Shown piece after piece: positions 29,347 to 40,014 of a stretch of 64,000 bases of DNA. Source of the DNA: Leptolyngbya sp. (lineage in GTDB: Bacteria > Cyanobacteriota > Cyanobacteriia > Leptolyngbyales > Leptolyngbyaceae); NCBI GenBank assembly GCA_003249025.1, contig QBMH01000003.1, positions 1 to 64,000 of the forward strand. Direction: 5' to 3'. A program made the position numbers and the translations under genes. The notes below the pieces were generated by a model. It made no database searches. It had not been told where the DNA came from and saw only the letters and a program-made list of their open reading frames with translations. The stretch's first letter is position 1; every line of letters starts with the position of its first letter.

Positions 29347-32028
29347 ATGACTTTTTCCCAGGAGCCGCCTCAAGATCGCATCGTCCCCACAGATCTACGA
29401 AACGAGATGCAGCGGTCTTACCTGGAATACGCCATGAGCGTGATTGTCGGGCGAGCGCTCCCCGATGCTAGAGATGGGTTGAAGCCAGTCCATCGGCGAA
29501 TTTTGTATGCGATGCATGAGTTGGGTTTAGCCCCCGATCGCCCCTTTAGAAAGTGCGCCCGTGTGGTGGGGGAAGTGTTAGGTAAATACCATCCCCACGG
29601 CGATACAGCGGTTTACGATGCCTTGGTGCGGATGGCGCAAGATTTCTCCATGCGATCGCCCCTGATTGACGGTCACGGCAACTTTGGCTCGATTGATAAT
29701 GATCCACCCGCCGCCATGCGGTATACCGAGTGTCGCCTGCGCCCCCTGACGCGGGATGCTCTGTTGCAGGATATTGAATCGGAAACGGTCGATTTTGGCG
29801 ATAACTTTGATGGCTCTCAGCAGGAACCGCTGGTCTTGCCCTCTCGCATTCCTCAACTGTTGCTGAACGGGTCTTCTGGAATTGCCGTCGGCATGGCAAC
29901 CAACATCCCGCCCCACAACTTGGGCGAACTGATTGATGGGCTAGTTGCCCTGATTCACAATCCCGACATCACGGTGCAGGAGTTGATGCACTACATTCCT
30001 GGACCAGACTTTCCCACGGGTGGGCAAATTTTGGGTTTAACTGGCATTCGTGAAGCCTACAATACGGGGCGCGGTTCTATTATCATGCGTGGGGTTGCCA
30101 GCATTGAAACGATTGAGCATCGCGGCAGACCCGATCGCGAAGCCATCATCATCACCGAGCTACCCTACCAAACTAACAAAGCCGCGCTGATTGAAAAAAT
30201 CGCGGAAATGGTAAACGAGCGCCGCTTAGAAGGCATTTCAGATATTCGAGACGAGAGCGATCGCGATGGGATGCGAATCGTGATTGAACTGCGGCGCGAT
30301 GCCTATCCCCGCGTTGTCGTCAATAATCTCTACAAGCAAACTCCCCTCCAGACAAACTTTGGGGCAAACATGCTGGCGCTGGTGGATGCCTACCCACAAC
30401 TGCTTAGCCTCAAACATTTTCTCTCTGTTTTCCTAGATTTCCGCATCGTCACAATCACCCGCCGCACTCAATACCAACTGCGAAAAGCGGAAGAGCGGGA
30501 TCATATCTTGCAAGGGTTACTGATTGCCCTGCTGAATCTAGATGCCATCATTATCTTGATTCGCGGTGCCGCCGATGCTCCTACTGCGCGGTTGGAATTG
30601 ATTGAACGATTTGGTCTGTCAGACGTTCAGGGGGATGCTATTTTGCAAATGCAACTGCGCCGCCTCACTGCCCTAGAAGCCGATAAGATTCAGCATGAAC
30701 ATGATGATCTGCAAACTCAAATTGCGGACTTGCGGGATATTTTGGCACGTCGAGAACGGATTCTAACGATTATTGAAACAGAACTTGCTGCAATCAAAGC
30801 TGCTCATGCTACTCCTCGCCGCACGGTGATCGAGCAGTCGGAAGATGAGATCATGGATGCGGATCTGATTGCCAATGAACGAGCGGTGATTTTGCTGACC
30901 GAGCAAGGCTACATCAAACGGATGCCCGTCAGCACGTTTGAATCCCAAAATCGGGCAACGCGGGGCAAGTCGGGCACCCGGATGAAAGATGATGATGGGG
31001 TGGAACAGTTCCTTGCCTGTCGCGATCACGATAGCATTCTGTTCTTTAGCGATCGCGGCGTGGTTTACTGCCTGCGAGCCTATCAGATTCCAGTTAGTTC
31101 TCGGACTGCCCGTGGGACTGCCATTGTGCAGCTATTGCCCATTCCTCACAACGAAAAAATTACCTCCATCGTTCCCGTTAGCGAGTTCAGCGAAGATGAG
31201 TATTTGGTGATGCTGACGAATAAGGGCTACATCAAAAAAACGGCGCTTTCGGCGTTTAAGAATATTCGTGCCAATGGCTTGATTGCGATTTCGCTGGAAG
31301 AAGCCGATCTGCTGCGCTGGGTGCGTCGTGCCCGTGCCGAAGACACGATCTTAATTGGTTCTCAGTTTGGTAAGTCGATTCACTTTCGGGCAAGCCACGA
31401 TCAACTGCGTCCTCTCGGTCGCGCCACGCGGGGTGTGAGGGCAATGGCACTCCGTAAAGGCGATAGTTTGGTGGGACTAGATATTTTGCCCAGCGAGATT
31501 GTGGAAACTCTCGCGGCTGATCTGGAGTCCGATAGCAGCGGCGAGGATGAGGTGACCAGCGATGACGCGACGGAAACCTTGGAAGCTTTAGAAACAGCGC
31601 CTTCCGGTCCTTGGATTTTGACGGTGACTGCCTACGGCTATGGTAAGCGGGTGCCTGTGACCCAGTTCCGCTTACAAAATCGGGCAGGCATGGGTATTGT
31701 GGCGACGAAGTTCCGCAAACCCGGCGATCATATGGCATCGCTGCGAATCGTCCATGAGGGCGAAGAGTTGATGCTGATCACCAATCGCGGCATTATCATT
31801 CGCCAAGCAATCAATGCCATCTCTTGTCAATCTCGCGCTGCCTCTGGGGTACGCTTGCAGCGATTGGATGAAGACGATGAGATTGTGGCGGTGGCGCTGG
31901 TGCCTGCTTCGGATGCAGAAGAAGATGCCCTGCTGGATGGGGAAACGGAAAGCGGGGAAGCGGCGATCGCAGCCTCTCCAGTTTTAGAAGCAATCACAGC
32001 AGAAGCCAGCGCACCAGTCGAAGAATAG
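29347..32028 (+). CDS. gyrA: DNA gyrase subunit A
   Basis: [30 protein letters not shown]...[25 protein letters not shown]...[12 protein letters not shown]-terminal pinwheel repeats. Confidence 0.93.
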   Translation: MTFSQEPPQDRIVPTDLRNEMQRSYLEYAMSVIVGRALPDARDGLKPVHRRILYAMHELGLAPDRPFRKCARVVGEVLGKYHPHGDTAVYDALVRMAQDFSMRSPLIDGHGNFGSIDNDPPAAMRYTECRLRPLTRDALLQDIESETVDFGDNFDGSQQEPLVLPSRIPQLLLNGSSGIAVGMATNIPPHNLGELIDGLVALIHNPDITVQELMHYIPGPDFPTGGQILGLTGIREAYNTGRGSIIMRGVASIETIEHRGRPDREAIIITELPYQTNKAALIEKIAEMVNERRLEGISDIRDESDRDGMRIVIELRRDAYPRVVVNNLYKQTPLQTNFGANMLALVDAYPQLLSLKHFLSVFLDFRIVTITRRTQYQLRKAEERDHILQGLLIALLNLDAIIILIRGAADAPTARLELIERFGLSDVQGDAILQMQLRRLTALEADKIQHEHDDLQTQIADLRDILARRERILTIIETELAAIKAAHATPRRTVIEQSEDEIMDADLIANERAVILLTEQGYIKRMPVSTFESQNRATRGKSGTRMKDDDGVEQFLACRDHDSILFFSDRGVVYCLRAYQIPVSSRTARGTAIVQLLPIPHNEKITSIVPVSEFSEDEYLVMLTNKGYIKKTALSAFKNIRANGLIAISLEEADLLRWVRRARAEDTILIGSQFGKSIHFRASHDQLRPLGRATRGVRAMALRKGDSLVGLDILPSEIVETLAADLESDSSGEDEVTSDDATETLEALETAPSGPWILTVTAYGYGKRVPVTQFRLQNRAGMGIVATKFRKPGDHMASLRIVHEGEELMLITNRGIIIRQAINAISCQSRAASGVRLQRLDEDDEIVAVALVPASDAEEDALLDGETESGEAAIAASPVLEAITAEASAPVEE

Positions 32029-32041
32029 GTTACATTCCCAG

Positions 32042-32087
32042 GCTGAGCTTGCGTCCTTTGAATGCTGATGCAAGCTCAGCTTTGTTT
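32042..32087 (+). terminator. Rho-independent terminator of gyrA
   Basis: Perfect 11-bp stem GCTGAGCTTGC (32042-32052) / GCAAGCTCAGC (32070-32080) then TTTGTTT. Confidence 0.85.
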
Positions 32088-32231
32088 GCATTCCGTTCCT
32101 TAAACGATTTTCAAACCAGCAGATTTCTCTAGCCAGAATTAACTTATTTCTTTCATACATTTGTTATGTAATCTTTCTGGTGTAATCTAATGGCGCAGAT
32201 GGTTTCAGGCGATCGCTAAGGGAATATTGTC

Positions 32232-35200
32232 ATGGCGGCAACCACTTCATATCAATTTTGGGACTTGCTAGGCGGCGTATTTAGCCTTAGCCTAGAAGCC
32301 TTTCAAGAGATTGCCGCCCTAAATAGAGGGATATTGCCATCGGTGCTGGTGGTGCTATTCGCCGGTTTATCCTTGGGGATTGGGCAAAGCATTGTGCTTT
32401 TCATCAACCGGGTTAAACCGATTCGCTTTGTCTTTAGTCTGTTGCTCAACGCCGTTCTGTTTACATTCGGCTTTTTCTTTCTGGCATTTAGCACTTGGTT
32501 GATTTGTTTGTTGCCTTGGTCGGTGCATGTTTCCTTCAAAACTCTGATCAAAGTATTTGGGTTCAGCTATGCGCCCCAGTTATTTAGCTTTTTAGGCGCT
32601 TTGCCCTACGCGGGACTTCCCATTCTAAATATCTTGTCGGTTTGGCGGTTGCTAGCAGCAGTGGTGGGCTTTGAAGCTGCCGCTGGAGTGGATGGCGCAA
32701 CGGCATTTGGCTACGTTGCCTTTGGCTGGGTGGCACTGCAAGTTTTGGAAGGTAGCATTGGGCAACCGATCGCGAGATTGGGGCAAACCCTTGCCGATCG
32801 CGTGGCTGGCGTGGAACTCGCAGATAATCGCTCTGATCTGCGGGATCGGGTGCAGGCGGGACGAGTGGCGGCTCCCATCGTGGCTGCCACTCAAACTACC
32901 GCACCAGAAATGAATCAGTTGATTCAAGCTTCGGATCGCTCCGATCCAGCCGCCGCCCAAGCCGTTGCTCAAGCCGTTGTCAATAATGCAGGCAGCACAC
33001 TGGCTGCCACCATCACTCAACGGGCGGATATCTCTGATCCACTGATGCAACTTCAGCAAAAAAACAGTGGCATTCCCCAGCAGATCAAGCTACTGGCGGG
33101 TTTGCTGGCGATGATTGTCGTATTTGTGGCGATCGCCCTGCTGCTGCGCCCGATTCGAGACAATTTATTTGGCTGGCACAACAATTTACCCAAGCTATTC
33201 AAATTTGTCTTTGATTTAATTTGGATTGGAGTCGTGGCGATCGTCTTTGCGGCAATTCTGGCTCCTCTAGAAACCTTGGGCTGGTGGGCTGGCTGGTATG
33301 GCGACGACCTAGACACTAGCCAAACTGTGATTGTAGATGATGCGATCGCATTATCTACAGTTTCAAGTAACCCCATATCCCGTTACATCGTTTATCTAGA
33401 TGGCGTTGGGCAATCGGGCGACAAATATACCCCCGACATCGTGGATTTTCTGAATGCATTCACGCCAGCACTGCCCAAAGATATGGAACTGGTGCAGGGA
33501 TTGATGATGTATTCCGTTTTGAATCAACCCTTGGATCAAGATCGCCCCCTGGCATTTGTTTGGAAACTGGCAGACAAGATGCGATGGAGCAACCCGGCAG
33601 CAATTTTGGGGCTAATGCTAAACCTGCGAAATGTATTCATTGTGGCGGTTTTAGCCGATAAGCGCTATGGTCCAATCTACAATCAGGGCATTGCTCAGGT
33701 GCTTTACGATGGCTTAACCAAACGCGGCTATCAACCCGGAAGCGGCATCCCGATTACGCTGATTGGCTATAGCGGCGGCGGTCAAATGTCCATTGCATCT
33801 GCGCCTTACCTGAAACGAGCAACAGGCGCGCCGATCGAGGTGATTTCCCTAGGCGGCGTGATGAGCGCCAACAATAATTTACTCAAGCTGGAGCATCTCT
33901 ACCATGTGGCTGGAGACAAAGACTTTGTTGAGCGGATTGGTCCAGCCATCTTCCCCGGTCGCCGCAAGTGGTTTCCCCTGTCCTACTGGAACCGGGCGAT
34001 GCGACGGGGTAAAATCACGCGACTGTCGATGACAGGGATAGGGCACCAGGTTCCCGGTGGCTACATGGACCCGCAAGCGACATTGCCCGATGGACGCACC
34101 TACCTGCAAGCGACTATTGAACTGATTCTGCAAATCCTGCGGGGTGAGCTGCTGCTGGCGGATCAAACTATTCCCCGGAAAGCCAGCAATTATTCGCTAT
34201 ATCAGCAGATCGCTTTTCTCCATTCTGACTACTATCCACTGGATCAAACGGTCGATCCGACGCTGTATCAACCGATTAATGCCTGGATGGGGCGACTGAT
34301 CTTGCCTCAACCAGAGGAACGCGCCCAAGTGAAAGGGGTGCTGTTTGAGGTGCATCACGCGCCAGTCGAGTATCAGCAGTGGGTTGGGCAGGTGGTGAAT
34401 CTACGCTGGGCAAATCGCCCAATTCTCAAAAAGCTGGTGATAGCGGTGACAAAGGATGTTCACTTTAGCGCCGATGCCGAATATAGCAGTAAGTATGGCG
34501 GATCGGTGAATCCCGATCGCTTGAACCATTGGCGACAAGTGGGTCCGCTGGAATCTTTAGCAGGCTGTCATCCTGTTGATGACATGATTGTGATGCTGAA
34601 TTATCCAGTTGACGTTGAGCAAGTGGAAAGTAAAAAGATTGGTGAAGATCAATCGCTTAACCTTTATATCCGCAGTCTGCCCGTAGAAATCACCGGGCGC
34701 TACTATGCCGTGGTTCAATTTTTGGCACCTGTGGCGACAGAACAGTATCGAGTAGCGCATTTCAATCGCGATTCTCAGCAGTTTGATGGCGCTCAGGAAG
34801 TGGTTTCGGTGCCCCAAGTGTTAATGGCACCCGAATATGGCAGCTATCCCTCAACAACCCGCAACCTTGAGCGATCGCCCTTAAATGAAATGGGGTGGTA
34901 CATTTACGGCGCGAAGAATGCAGCGGGTGTGTTTGTGGTGCAATCCTTGGCTCCTCGGTCATTGTTTCGGTTGCAGCCGGAGGAGGTTGCTTTTGGGTCG
35001 AAAGTGGGCTACCGCTATATTCGCAAACGCTCTTGGGCAGAGGCTACAGCGCAAAAAGGTAAGATTTCGTCGGTGTTGTGTGCGCCAAAATCGAATGGAT
35101 CATCGGGTGCGATTCAAGCGGCGATCAACGATTGGCAGGAAGGCGGTAGCGAAGCGTTTCCGGAAGGAACTCGCGCACTGCTGATCCATACCTATGGCGG

Positions 35201-36002
35201 GATTGGCGGTATTCAAAAAGAACCCGCTGCCGCTACCCCAATTTTCTTTGGGCACTTTGCCTATGGCATGGCTGAAGTGGTGCGAGAACCGCTGACGGGT
35301 GAACTGCGCTTTGAGATCGTCTATCACCAGGTCTATTGCCAAAATACCGATGGTCTCACGGCTGGAACAATCCATTGGTCGCGCTATATGGGCGATCGCC
35401 AACTGGGTTGGGCAGGCACCCGCCCCACCTGCGACCTTCTGGTTAAGCTGGATGCGTTTACCAAAGACTACGACGTGAATGGTGAGAAAAATAGCCCCTT
35501 GAATTTGATGATGCGTCAGTTGCAAGTGATGACTTCTCGCTATCGGATTGGTGATGGCACGGGCGCTACATTTGTCGGTCTTGCCAATAACTGCGCCCAA
35601 GACTCAAACCAGGCATTATTTGCCAGCATTCAACAAACGACCAACGCTCTGCAAGCTAACCCAGAACTGCTGCGATCGCTAATGGCAGACCCAGAACAAG
35701 CACAACGGTTTCAAGTGCTGCAAAAGTTGGGTCAAGAACTTCAGTCTAAGCTTCAGCCCCTAGGCGGTCCCCGCTCTGATTGGGCAAAGAACGAGTTTAA
35801 CTTGGGTAGTACGATGGAAGATAACCCACTACAAAATCTACGAATTGGGCTGGGAAGCTGGCGCACCGTGCTTCCACGGCTTGCCAGCGATACTGTTGTT
35901 CGTGTTTTCTTAAAGCATGGTGCCACCGTTTGGGTGCTTCGGACTAGCCAGATTGGCGGCTATGATCCAAATATCGCCCCGATCGCACCCATGACGCTTT
36001 AA
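32232..36002 (+). CDS. Large membrane protein with embedded alpha/beta-hydrolase-like domain
   Basis: 1256 aa; N-terminal TM helices, lipase-like elbow ITLIGYSGGGQMSIASAPYLKRATGAPIEVISLGG, long C-terminal region. Confidence 0.75.
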   Translation: MAATTSYQFWDLLGGVFSLSLEAFQEIAALNRGILPSVLVVLFAGLSLGIGQSIVLFINRVKPIRFVFSLLLNAVLFTFGFFFLAFSTWLICLLPWSVHVSFKTLIKVFGFSYAPQLFSFLGALPYAGLPILNILSVWRLLAAVVGFEAAAGVDGATAFGYVAFGWVALQVLEGSIGQPIARLGQTLADRVAGVELADNRSDLRDRVQAGRVAAPIVAATQTTAPEMNQLIQASDRSDPAAAQAVAQAVVNNAGSTLAATITQRADISDPLMQLQQKNSGIPQQIKLLAGLLAMIVVFVAIALLLRPIRDNLFGWHNNLPKLFKFVFDLIWIGVVAIVFAAILAPLETLGWWAGWYGDDLDTSQTVIVDDAIALSTVSSNPISRYIVYLDGVGQSGDKYTPDIVDFLNAFTPALPKDMELVQGLMMYSVLNQPLDQDRPLAFVWKLADKMRWSNPAAILGLMLNLRNVFIVAVLADKRYGPIYNQGIAQVLYDGLTKRGYQPGSGIPITLIGYSGGGQMSIASAPYLKRATGAPIEVISLGGVMSANNNLLKLEHLYHVAGDKDFVERIGPAIFPGRRKWFPLSYWNRAMRRGKITRLSMTGIGHQVPGGYMDPQATLPDGRTYLQATIELILQILRGELLLADQTIPRKASNYSLYQQIAFLHSDYYPLDQTVDPTLYQPINAWMGRLILPQPEERAQVKGVLFEVHHAPVEYQQWVGQVVNLRWANRPILKKLVIAVTKDVHFSADAEYSSKYGGSVNPDRLNHWRQVGPLESLAGCHPVDDMIVMLNYPVDVEQVESKKIGEDQSLNLYIRSLPVEITGRYYAVVQFLAPVATEQYRVAHFNRDSQQFDGAQEVVSVPQVLMAPEYGSYPSTTRNLERSPLNEMGWYIYGAKNAAGVFVVQSLAPRSLFRLQPEEVAFGSKVGYRYIRKRSWAEATAQKGKISSVLCAPKSNGSSGAIQAAINDWQEGGSEAFPEGTRALLIHTYGGIGGIQKEPAAATPIFFGHFAYGMAEVVREPLTGELRFEIVYHQVYCQNTDGLTAGTIHWSRYMGDRQLGWAGTRPTCDLLVKLDAFTKDYDVNGEKNSPLNLMMRQLQVMTSRYRIGDGTGATFVGLANNCAQDSNQALFASIQQTTNALQANPELLRSLMADPEQAQRFQVLQKLGQELQSKLQPLGGPRSDWAKNEFNLGSTMEDNPLQNLRIGLGSWRTVLPRLASDTVVRVFLKHGATVWVLRTSQIGGYDPNIAPIAPMTL

Positions 36003-36021
36003 CCCGACTCGCCTTTAACAA

Positions 36022-36870
36022 TCAACCATCATCATCGTGGGCAAAGCGGTTGTAGAGGTAGTCCAAAATATAGTTTCGCAGTTTATAGAATTCAGGATCT
36101 TCCATAATCCGATCTCGATCGCGCGGTCGGGGAAACGGAATCTCTAGAATCTCTCCAATCTTTGCTGCGGGACCATTCGTCATCATCACGAGGCGATCGG
36201 AGAGAAACAGCGCCTCATCGATGTCGTGTGTAATCATCAATACGGTGCATCGATGATCATTCCAAATCTTCAGCAACTCAATCTGCAATTCCTCTTTGGT
36301 AATCGCATCGAGGGCACCAAACGGTTCATCGAGAATCAACACTTCAGGACGAATCGATAGGGCACGGGCGATCGACACTCGTTGGCGCATTCCACCCGAC
36401 AGTTGACCCGGTTGCTTCTGGGCGGCTTCGGTCAGTCCGACCATTGCTAGATGTTCCTGAACAATCTGCTTTTTCTCAGCCTCAGATTTTTTTGAGTAGA
36501 CAGAATCCACAGCAAGATAAACATTTTCGTAGGCAGTCAGCCAAGGCAACAGGGCATAGCCTTGAAACACCATCATGCGATCGGGACCCGGTTCACTAAT
36601 TCGTTTACCCTGTAATGTCACCAGCCCATCGGTGGGTTGCGAGAACCCTGCCACCATGTTCAACAAGGTGGATTTGCCACAGCCCGAATGACCAATCACA
36701 CAGACAAATTCGCCTTCTTGAACTTGTAAATTGACTCCCTCCAGTACCACATAGTCGCCCTTGGGAGTGGGATAGACCTTTGAAACATTATCAATGACGA
36801 GAAACGGGTCTTGACTAGACGAAGAATTTTCTATTGATTGGGCGGTTAGAGTTTGCATTGTTCGTTGCAT
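36022..36870 (-). CDS. nrtD: Nitrate ABC transporter ATP-binding protein
   Basis: GHSGCGKSTLLNMVAG...LSGGMRQRVSIARAL...LILDEPFGALD; order nrtA-B-C-D. Confidence 0.9.
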   Translation of the reverse strand: MQRTMQTLTAQSIENSSSSQDPFLVIDNVSKVYPTPKGDYVVLEGVNLQVQEGEFVCVIGHSGCGKSTLLNMVAGFSQPTDGLVTLQGKRISEPGPDRMMVFQGYALLPWLTAYENVYLAVDSVYSKKSEAEKKQIVQEHLAMVGLTEAAQKQPGQLSGGMRQRVSIARALSIRPEVLILDEPFGALDAITKEELQIELLKIWNDHRCTVLMITHDIDEALFLSDRLVMMTNGPAAKIGEILEIPFPRPRDRDRIMEDPEFYKLRNYILDYLYNRFAHDDDG

Positions 36871-36892
36871 CGTGAGAAAGGATGAATGATCG

Positions 36893-38893
36893 TTATGCGG
36901 TAGTCAGAGAGTGGGTTAAGGGCACATCTGCCATGTAGATATCGTGCTTGATCTTCAAGTTGTTGAGATAGGCGATCGGGTCATCTGCATTGAATGTCGT
37001 GCCATCAAACAGTTGAATCGGACCTCGACTATAGGTAATCTCAGACAAGCCCAACTCCCGCGCAGCCGTGCTAAAGGCACTCACTCGACACACTCGCTCT
37101 AGAATCTCAACCCAGTTGCGAGGAAAGGGAACATCTCCCCACCGCGCCATTTGGGTCATCATCCAGAGATGCTCCGTTCGGCTAGGGCGGTTGACACCCT
37201 GACCATAGAATTGATGATGGGCGTATTCTTTGGGCGAGGGATGCAGACTACAGATTTGGGAATTGGGGTCGCCTAAATAGATGTATTGCAGGTCAGTTCC
37301 CAGGTATTCGCGACGAGATAAGATCTCACGGATTTCTTCGTGATTTGCCTCGTCGGTGCAATATCGACAAGCCTCTAGAAGTGCTTTCACCAGTGCAATG
37401 TGGGTGTTGGGATATGCCAACGCCCACTCCTCGCGCACCCCCAAAACTTTACCAGGATGCCCATCCCACACTTCTAAGTCGGTGGCGATCGTGTAACCAA
37501 TGCCCTCAACGGCGGCGCGCACATTCCAGGGTTCGCCGACACAAAATCCATCGATGTTACCCGCTTGCAAGTTGGCAATCATTTGAGCGGGAGGAATCGT
37601 ATCGAGTTGCACATCGCGATCGGGGTCAATGCCCCCGGCTGCCAGCCAATAGCGCAATAACAGATTATGCATCGAGGCTGGATGAACCACCCCAAACACA
37701 TGCTGTTTCGCTTGGGTATCTAGCAACATTCGCTTCAGGTCGGGCAGGCTATGAATTCCTTCATTGTAGAAGCGTTTGTCGAGGCTGACGGCATTCCCAT
37801 TGCGAGTCAGAGTCAATGCGCTCACGGTGGGTAAAGATCGCCCATCCATTCCCCCCAAGGTTAACCAGATTGGCATTCCAGAGGGCATTTGAGCAGCATC
37901 TAGATAATTCCCTGCAATGCCATCTTGAATCCCGCGCCAACTCGATTCGCGCACTAAGTTGACTTCATCCAAGCCATGGTGAGCAAAAAAGCCTTTCTCT
38001 TTAGCAACGGCGAGGGGGGCGCAAGCAGTCAGAGGCACGAAGCCGATTTCTAGATTGACTTTCTCTAGCCCGTGACGGGCGATCGCTCCTGTTTTGCGCG
38101 ATCGCAGTTGTTTGATCCGCTTCTGTTGATTGAGGAAATAGATGATTTCACTCCGCATTGAGTAGTAGCTGGGATGATTGATCACTTCCAATCGTTTGCG
38201 CGGACGGGGAATATCGACCTCTAGAATTTGCCCGATTTTAGATTCAGGACCATTGGTCAACATGACTACGCGATCGCTGAGTAACAAAGCCTCATCCACA
38301 TCATGAGTCACCATCACCGCCGTCACCTTGCTTTCATCGCAAATTTGCATCAAGCGTTCTTGTAAATTGCCGCGTGTCAGGGCATCCAACGCACCAAAGG
38401 GTTCATCTAGCAGCAATAGTTTAGGACGGATAGCCAAGGCACGGGCGATCGCCACTCGCTGTTTCATCCCACCCGACAATTGACCCGGCGGCTTATCAGC
38501 AGCGTGTTGCAAGCCCACTAAATCAATGTGATGTTCGATCACCTCGCGGCGCTCTGGAGCCGATAAATGAGACAGCACTTCATCCACTGCCAGGGCAATG
38601 TTTTCTCGTACCGTCAACCAGGGCAGCAGCGAGTAATTTTGAAACACGACCATCTTGTCGGGTCCCGGTCGACGAACCGTCTCACCATCCAGCAGAACCA
38701 TGCCCTCGGTGGGCAGATCTAAACCCGCAATGATGTTCAGCAGCGTTGATTTACCACAGCCAGAGTGACCAATCAGTGAAACAAATTCACCCTCGCGGAT
38801 GTTTAGATCAATACCTTTCAACGCGATATAGCTATCGCCATTGGCTAAGGGAAAGGTTTTTTCGATATTTTCAACAGCAACAAAGGAGGTCAT
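36893..38893 (-). CDS. nrtC: Nitrate ABC transporter ATP-binding protein with C-terminal NrtA-like domain
   Basis: ATPase domain plus NrtA-like domain (LEIGFVPLTACAPLAVAKEKGFFAHHGL...FCVGEPWNVRAAV). Confidence 0.92.
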   Translation of the reverse strand: MTSFVAVENIEKTFPLANGDSYIALKGIDLNIREGEFVSLIGHSGCGKSTLLNIIAGLDLPTEGMVLLDGETVRRPGPDKMVVFQNYSLLPWLTVRENIALAVDEVLSHLSAPERREVIEHHIDLVGLQHAADKPPGQLSGGMKQRVAIARALAIRPKLLLLDEPFGALDALTRGNLQERLMQICDESKVTAVMVTHDVDEALLLSDRVVMLTNGPESKIGQILEVDIPRPRKRLEVINHPSYYSMRSEIIYFLNQQKRIKQLRSRKTGAIARHGLEKVNLEIGFVPLTACAPLAVAKEKGFFAHHGLDEVNLVRESSWRGIQDGIAGNYLDAAQMPSGMPIWLTLGGMDGRSLPTVSALTLTRNGNAVSLDKRFYNEGIHSLPDLKRMLLDTQAKQHVFGVVHPASMHNLLLRYWLAAGGIDPDRDVQLDTIPPAQMIANLQAGNIDGFCVGEPWNVRAAVEGIGYTIATDLEVWDGHPGKVLGVREEWALAYPNTHIALVKALLEACRYCTDEANHEEIREILSRREYLGTDLQYIYLGDPNSQICSLHPSPKEYAHHQFYGQGVNRPSRTEHLWMMTQMARWGDVPFPRNWVEILERVCRVSAFSTAARELGLSEITYSRGPIQLFDGTTFNADDPIAYLNNLKIKHDIYMADVPLTHSLTTA

Positions 38894-38903
38894 AGGAATA
38901 GGG

Positions 38904-39017
38904 GTCAGGTGTTAGGGATCTGGAGTCAGATGTTAGGGAATGGCAAGTGGCAAGTGGCGAAGATTAAATTCACAACCCTCACAATTTCCTTCGTAATTCG
39001 TAATTCGTAATTCGTCC
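38904..39017. repeat. Heptamer-phased short tandem repeats in the nrtC-nrtB gap
   Basis: GTCAGGT-GTTAGGG-ATCTGGA-GTCAGAT-GTTAGGG; GGCAAGT x2; TCGTAAT x3 (38991-39011). Confidence 0.75.
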
Positions 39018-39862
39018 TATCGTTGTTCTTCTGGCAAAATCGCCGTTTGCAACCAAGCTAAGGATTTGTCAAGGATCAATCCCACCATGCCGATATAAAA
39101 CAATGACAAAATAATTTCACTCACCTGACCATTTTGGTAAGCATTCCAGATGAAGGAGCCAATGCCAACCACGCCAGACATGACGATTTCAGCGGCAATA
39201 ATGGCTAGCCATGCCAGCCCAATCGAGATTCGCAATCCGGTAAAAATGTAGGGCAACGATGCGGGAAAGAGAACCTTGAAGAAATATTTTTGCTGCGATA
39301 GTTGCAATACACGAGCCACGTTGTTGTAATCCTGAGGAATCTGGCGGACACCCACGGATGTGTTGATTAAGATGGGCCAGACCGCCGTAATGAAGATGAC
39401 GAATAGGGCGGCAGGTTGGTTTTGCTGTAGTGCGGCAAGTGCGATCGGCACCCAGGCTAGAGGCGGCACGGTTCGCAGCAGTTGAAAGATTGGATCGAGG
39501 GCTTTGGATAGGGTGTCGTTGAGTCCGACCAGAACCCCGACACTGATGCCGACGATCGCCGCAAAGGTATAGCCGATCGCCACCCGTTGCAAACTAGCAG
39601 CCACCTGCCAGAACAATCCCTTATCGGTGCCGCCTCTGTCATAAAAGGGATAGAGGATCAACATCCAGGTGTCTTGCACCACTCGAATCGGACCGGGTAG
39701 CGCTGCTCCTGGAAGCAACGAGAACAGTTGCCAGATAGTGAGGAAGATGATGATCGCGATCGTGGGTGGGATTAAATCTTTGAGTCGTTCTTTCAACTTC
39801 AACCGTGCCAGAAATGAAGAGTTAAGCCAAGTCTCAGAGGGTTGTTTACCGGCGATCGTCAT
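39017..39862 (-). CDS. nrtB: Nitrate ABC transporter permease
   Basis: LRTVPPLAWVPIALAALQQNQPAALFVIFITAVWPILINTSVGVRQIP. Confidence 0.92.
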   Translation of the reverse strand: MTIAGKQPSETWLNSSFLARLKLKERLKDLIPPTIAIIIFLTIWQLFSLLPGAALPGPIRVVQDTWMLILYPFYDRGGTDKGLFWQVAASLQRVAIGYTFAAIVGISVGVLVGLNDTLSKALDPIFQLLRTVPPLAWVPIALAALQQNQPAALFVIFITAVWPILINTSVGVRQIPQDYNNVARVLQLSQQKYFFKVLFPASLPYIFTGLRISIGLAWLAIIAAEIVMSGVVGIGSFIWNAYQNGQVSEIILSLFYIGMVGLILDKSLAWLQTAILPEEQR

Positions 39863-39921
39863 GGATATCTCCTTAAATTCAGTGATGAATGAATACTGCT
39901 GGTGGCAGCATATTGAATTAT

Positions 39922-40014
39922 TAGAACCTCATCCCCAGCCCTTCTCCTATAGGAGAAGGGAGCTAGTCTCAAAGTCCCTCTCCTCTGGGAGAGGGATTTA
40001 GGGTGAGGGGTCTA
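39922..40014. repeat. MITE/REP-like palindromic element between nrtA and nrtB
   Basis: Hairpins CCCTTCTCCTATAGGAGAAGGG (39939-39960) and CCCTCTCC-TCT-GGGAGAGGG (39976-39995), bounded by imperfect terminal repeats TTAGAACCTCA / TGAGGGGTCTAA. Confidence 0.8.

Noticed and set aside
29546-29916. Two overlapping minus-strand ORFs
   Set aside because: Antisense to gyrA coding sequence.
31256-31738. 160-aa minus-strand ORF
   Set aside because: Antisense to gyrA; Ser/Pro/Arg-rich shadow translation.
35100-35600. 166-aa minus-strand ORF
   Set aside because: Antisense to the 1256-aa CDS, no recognisable motif.
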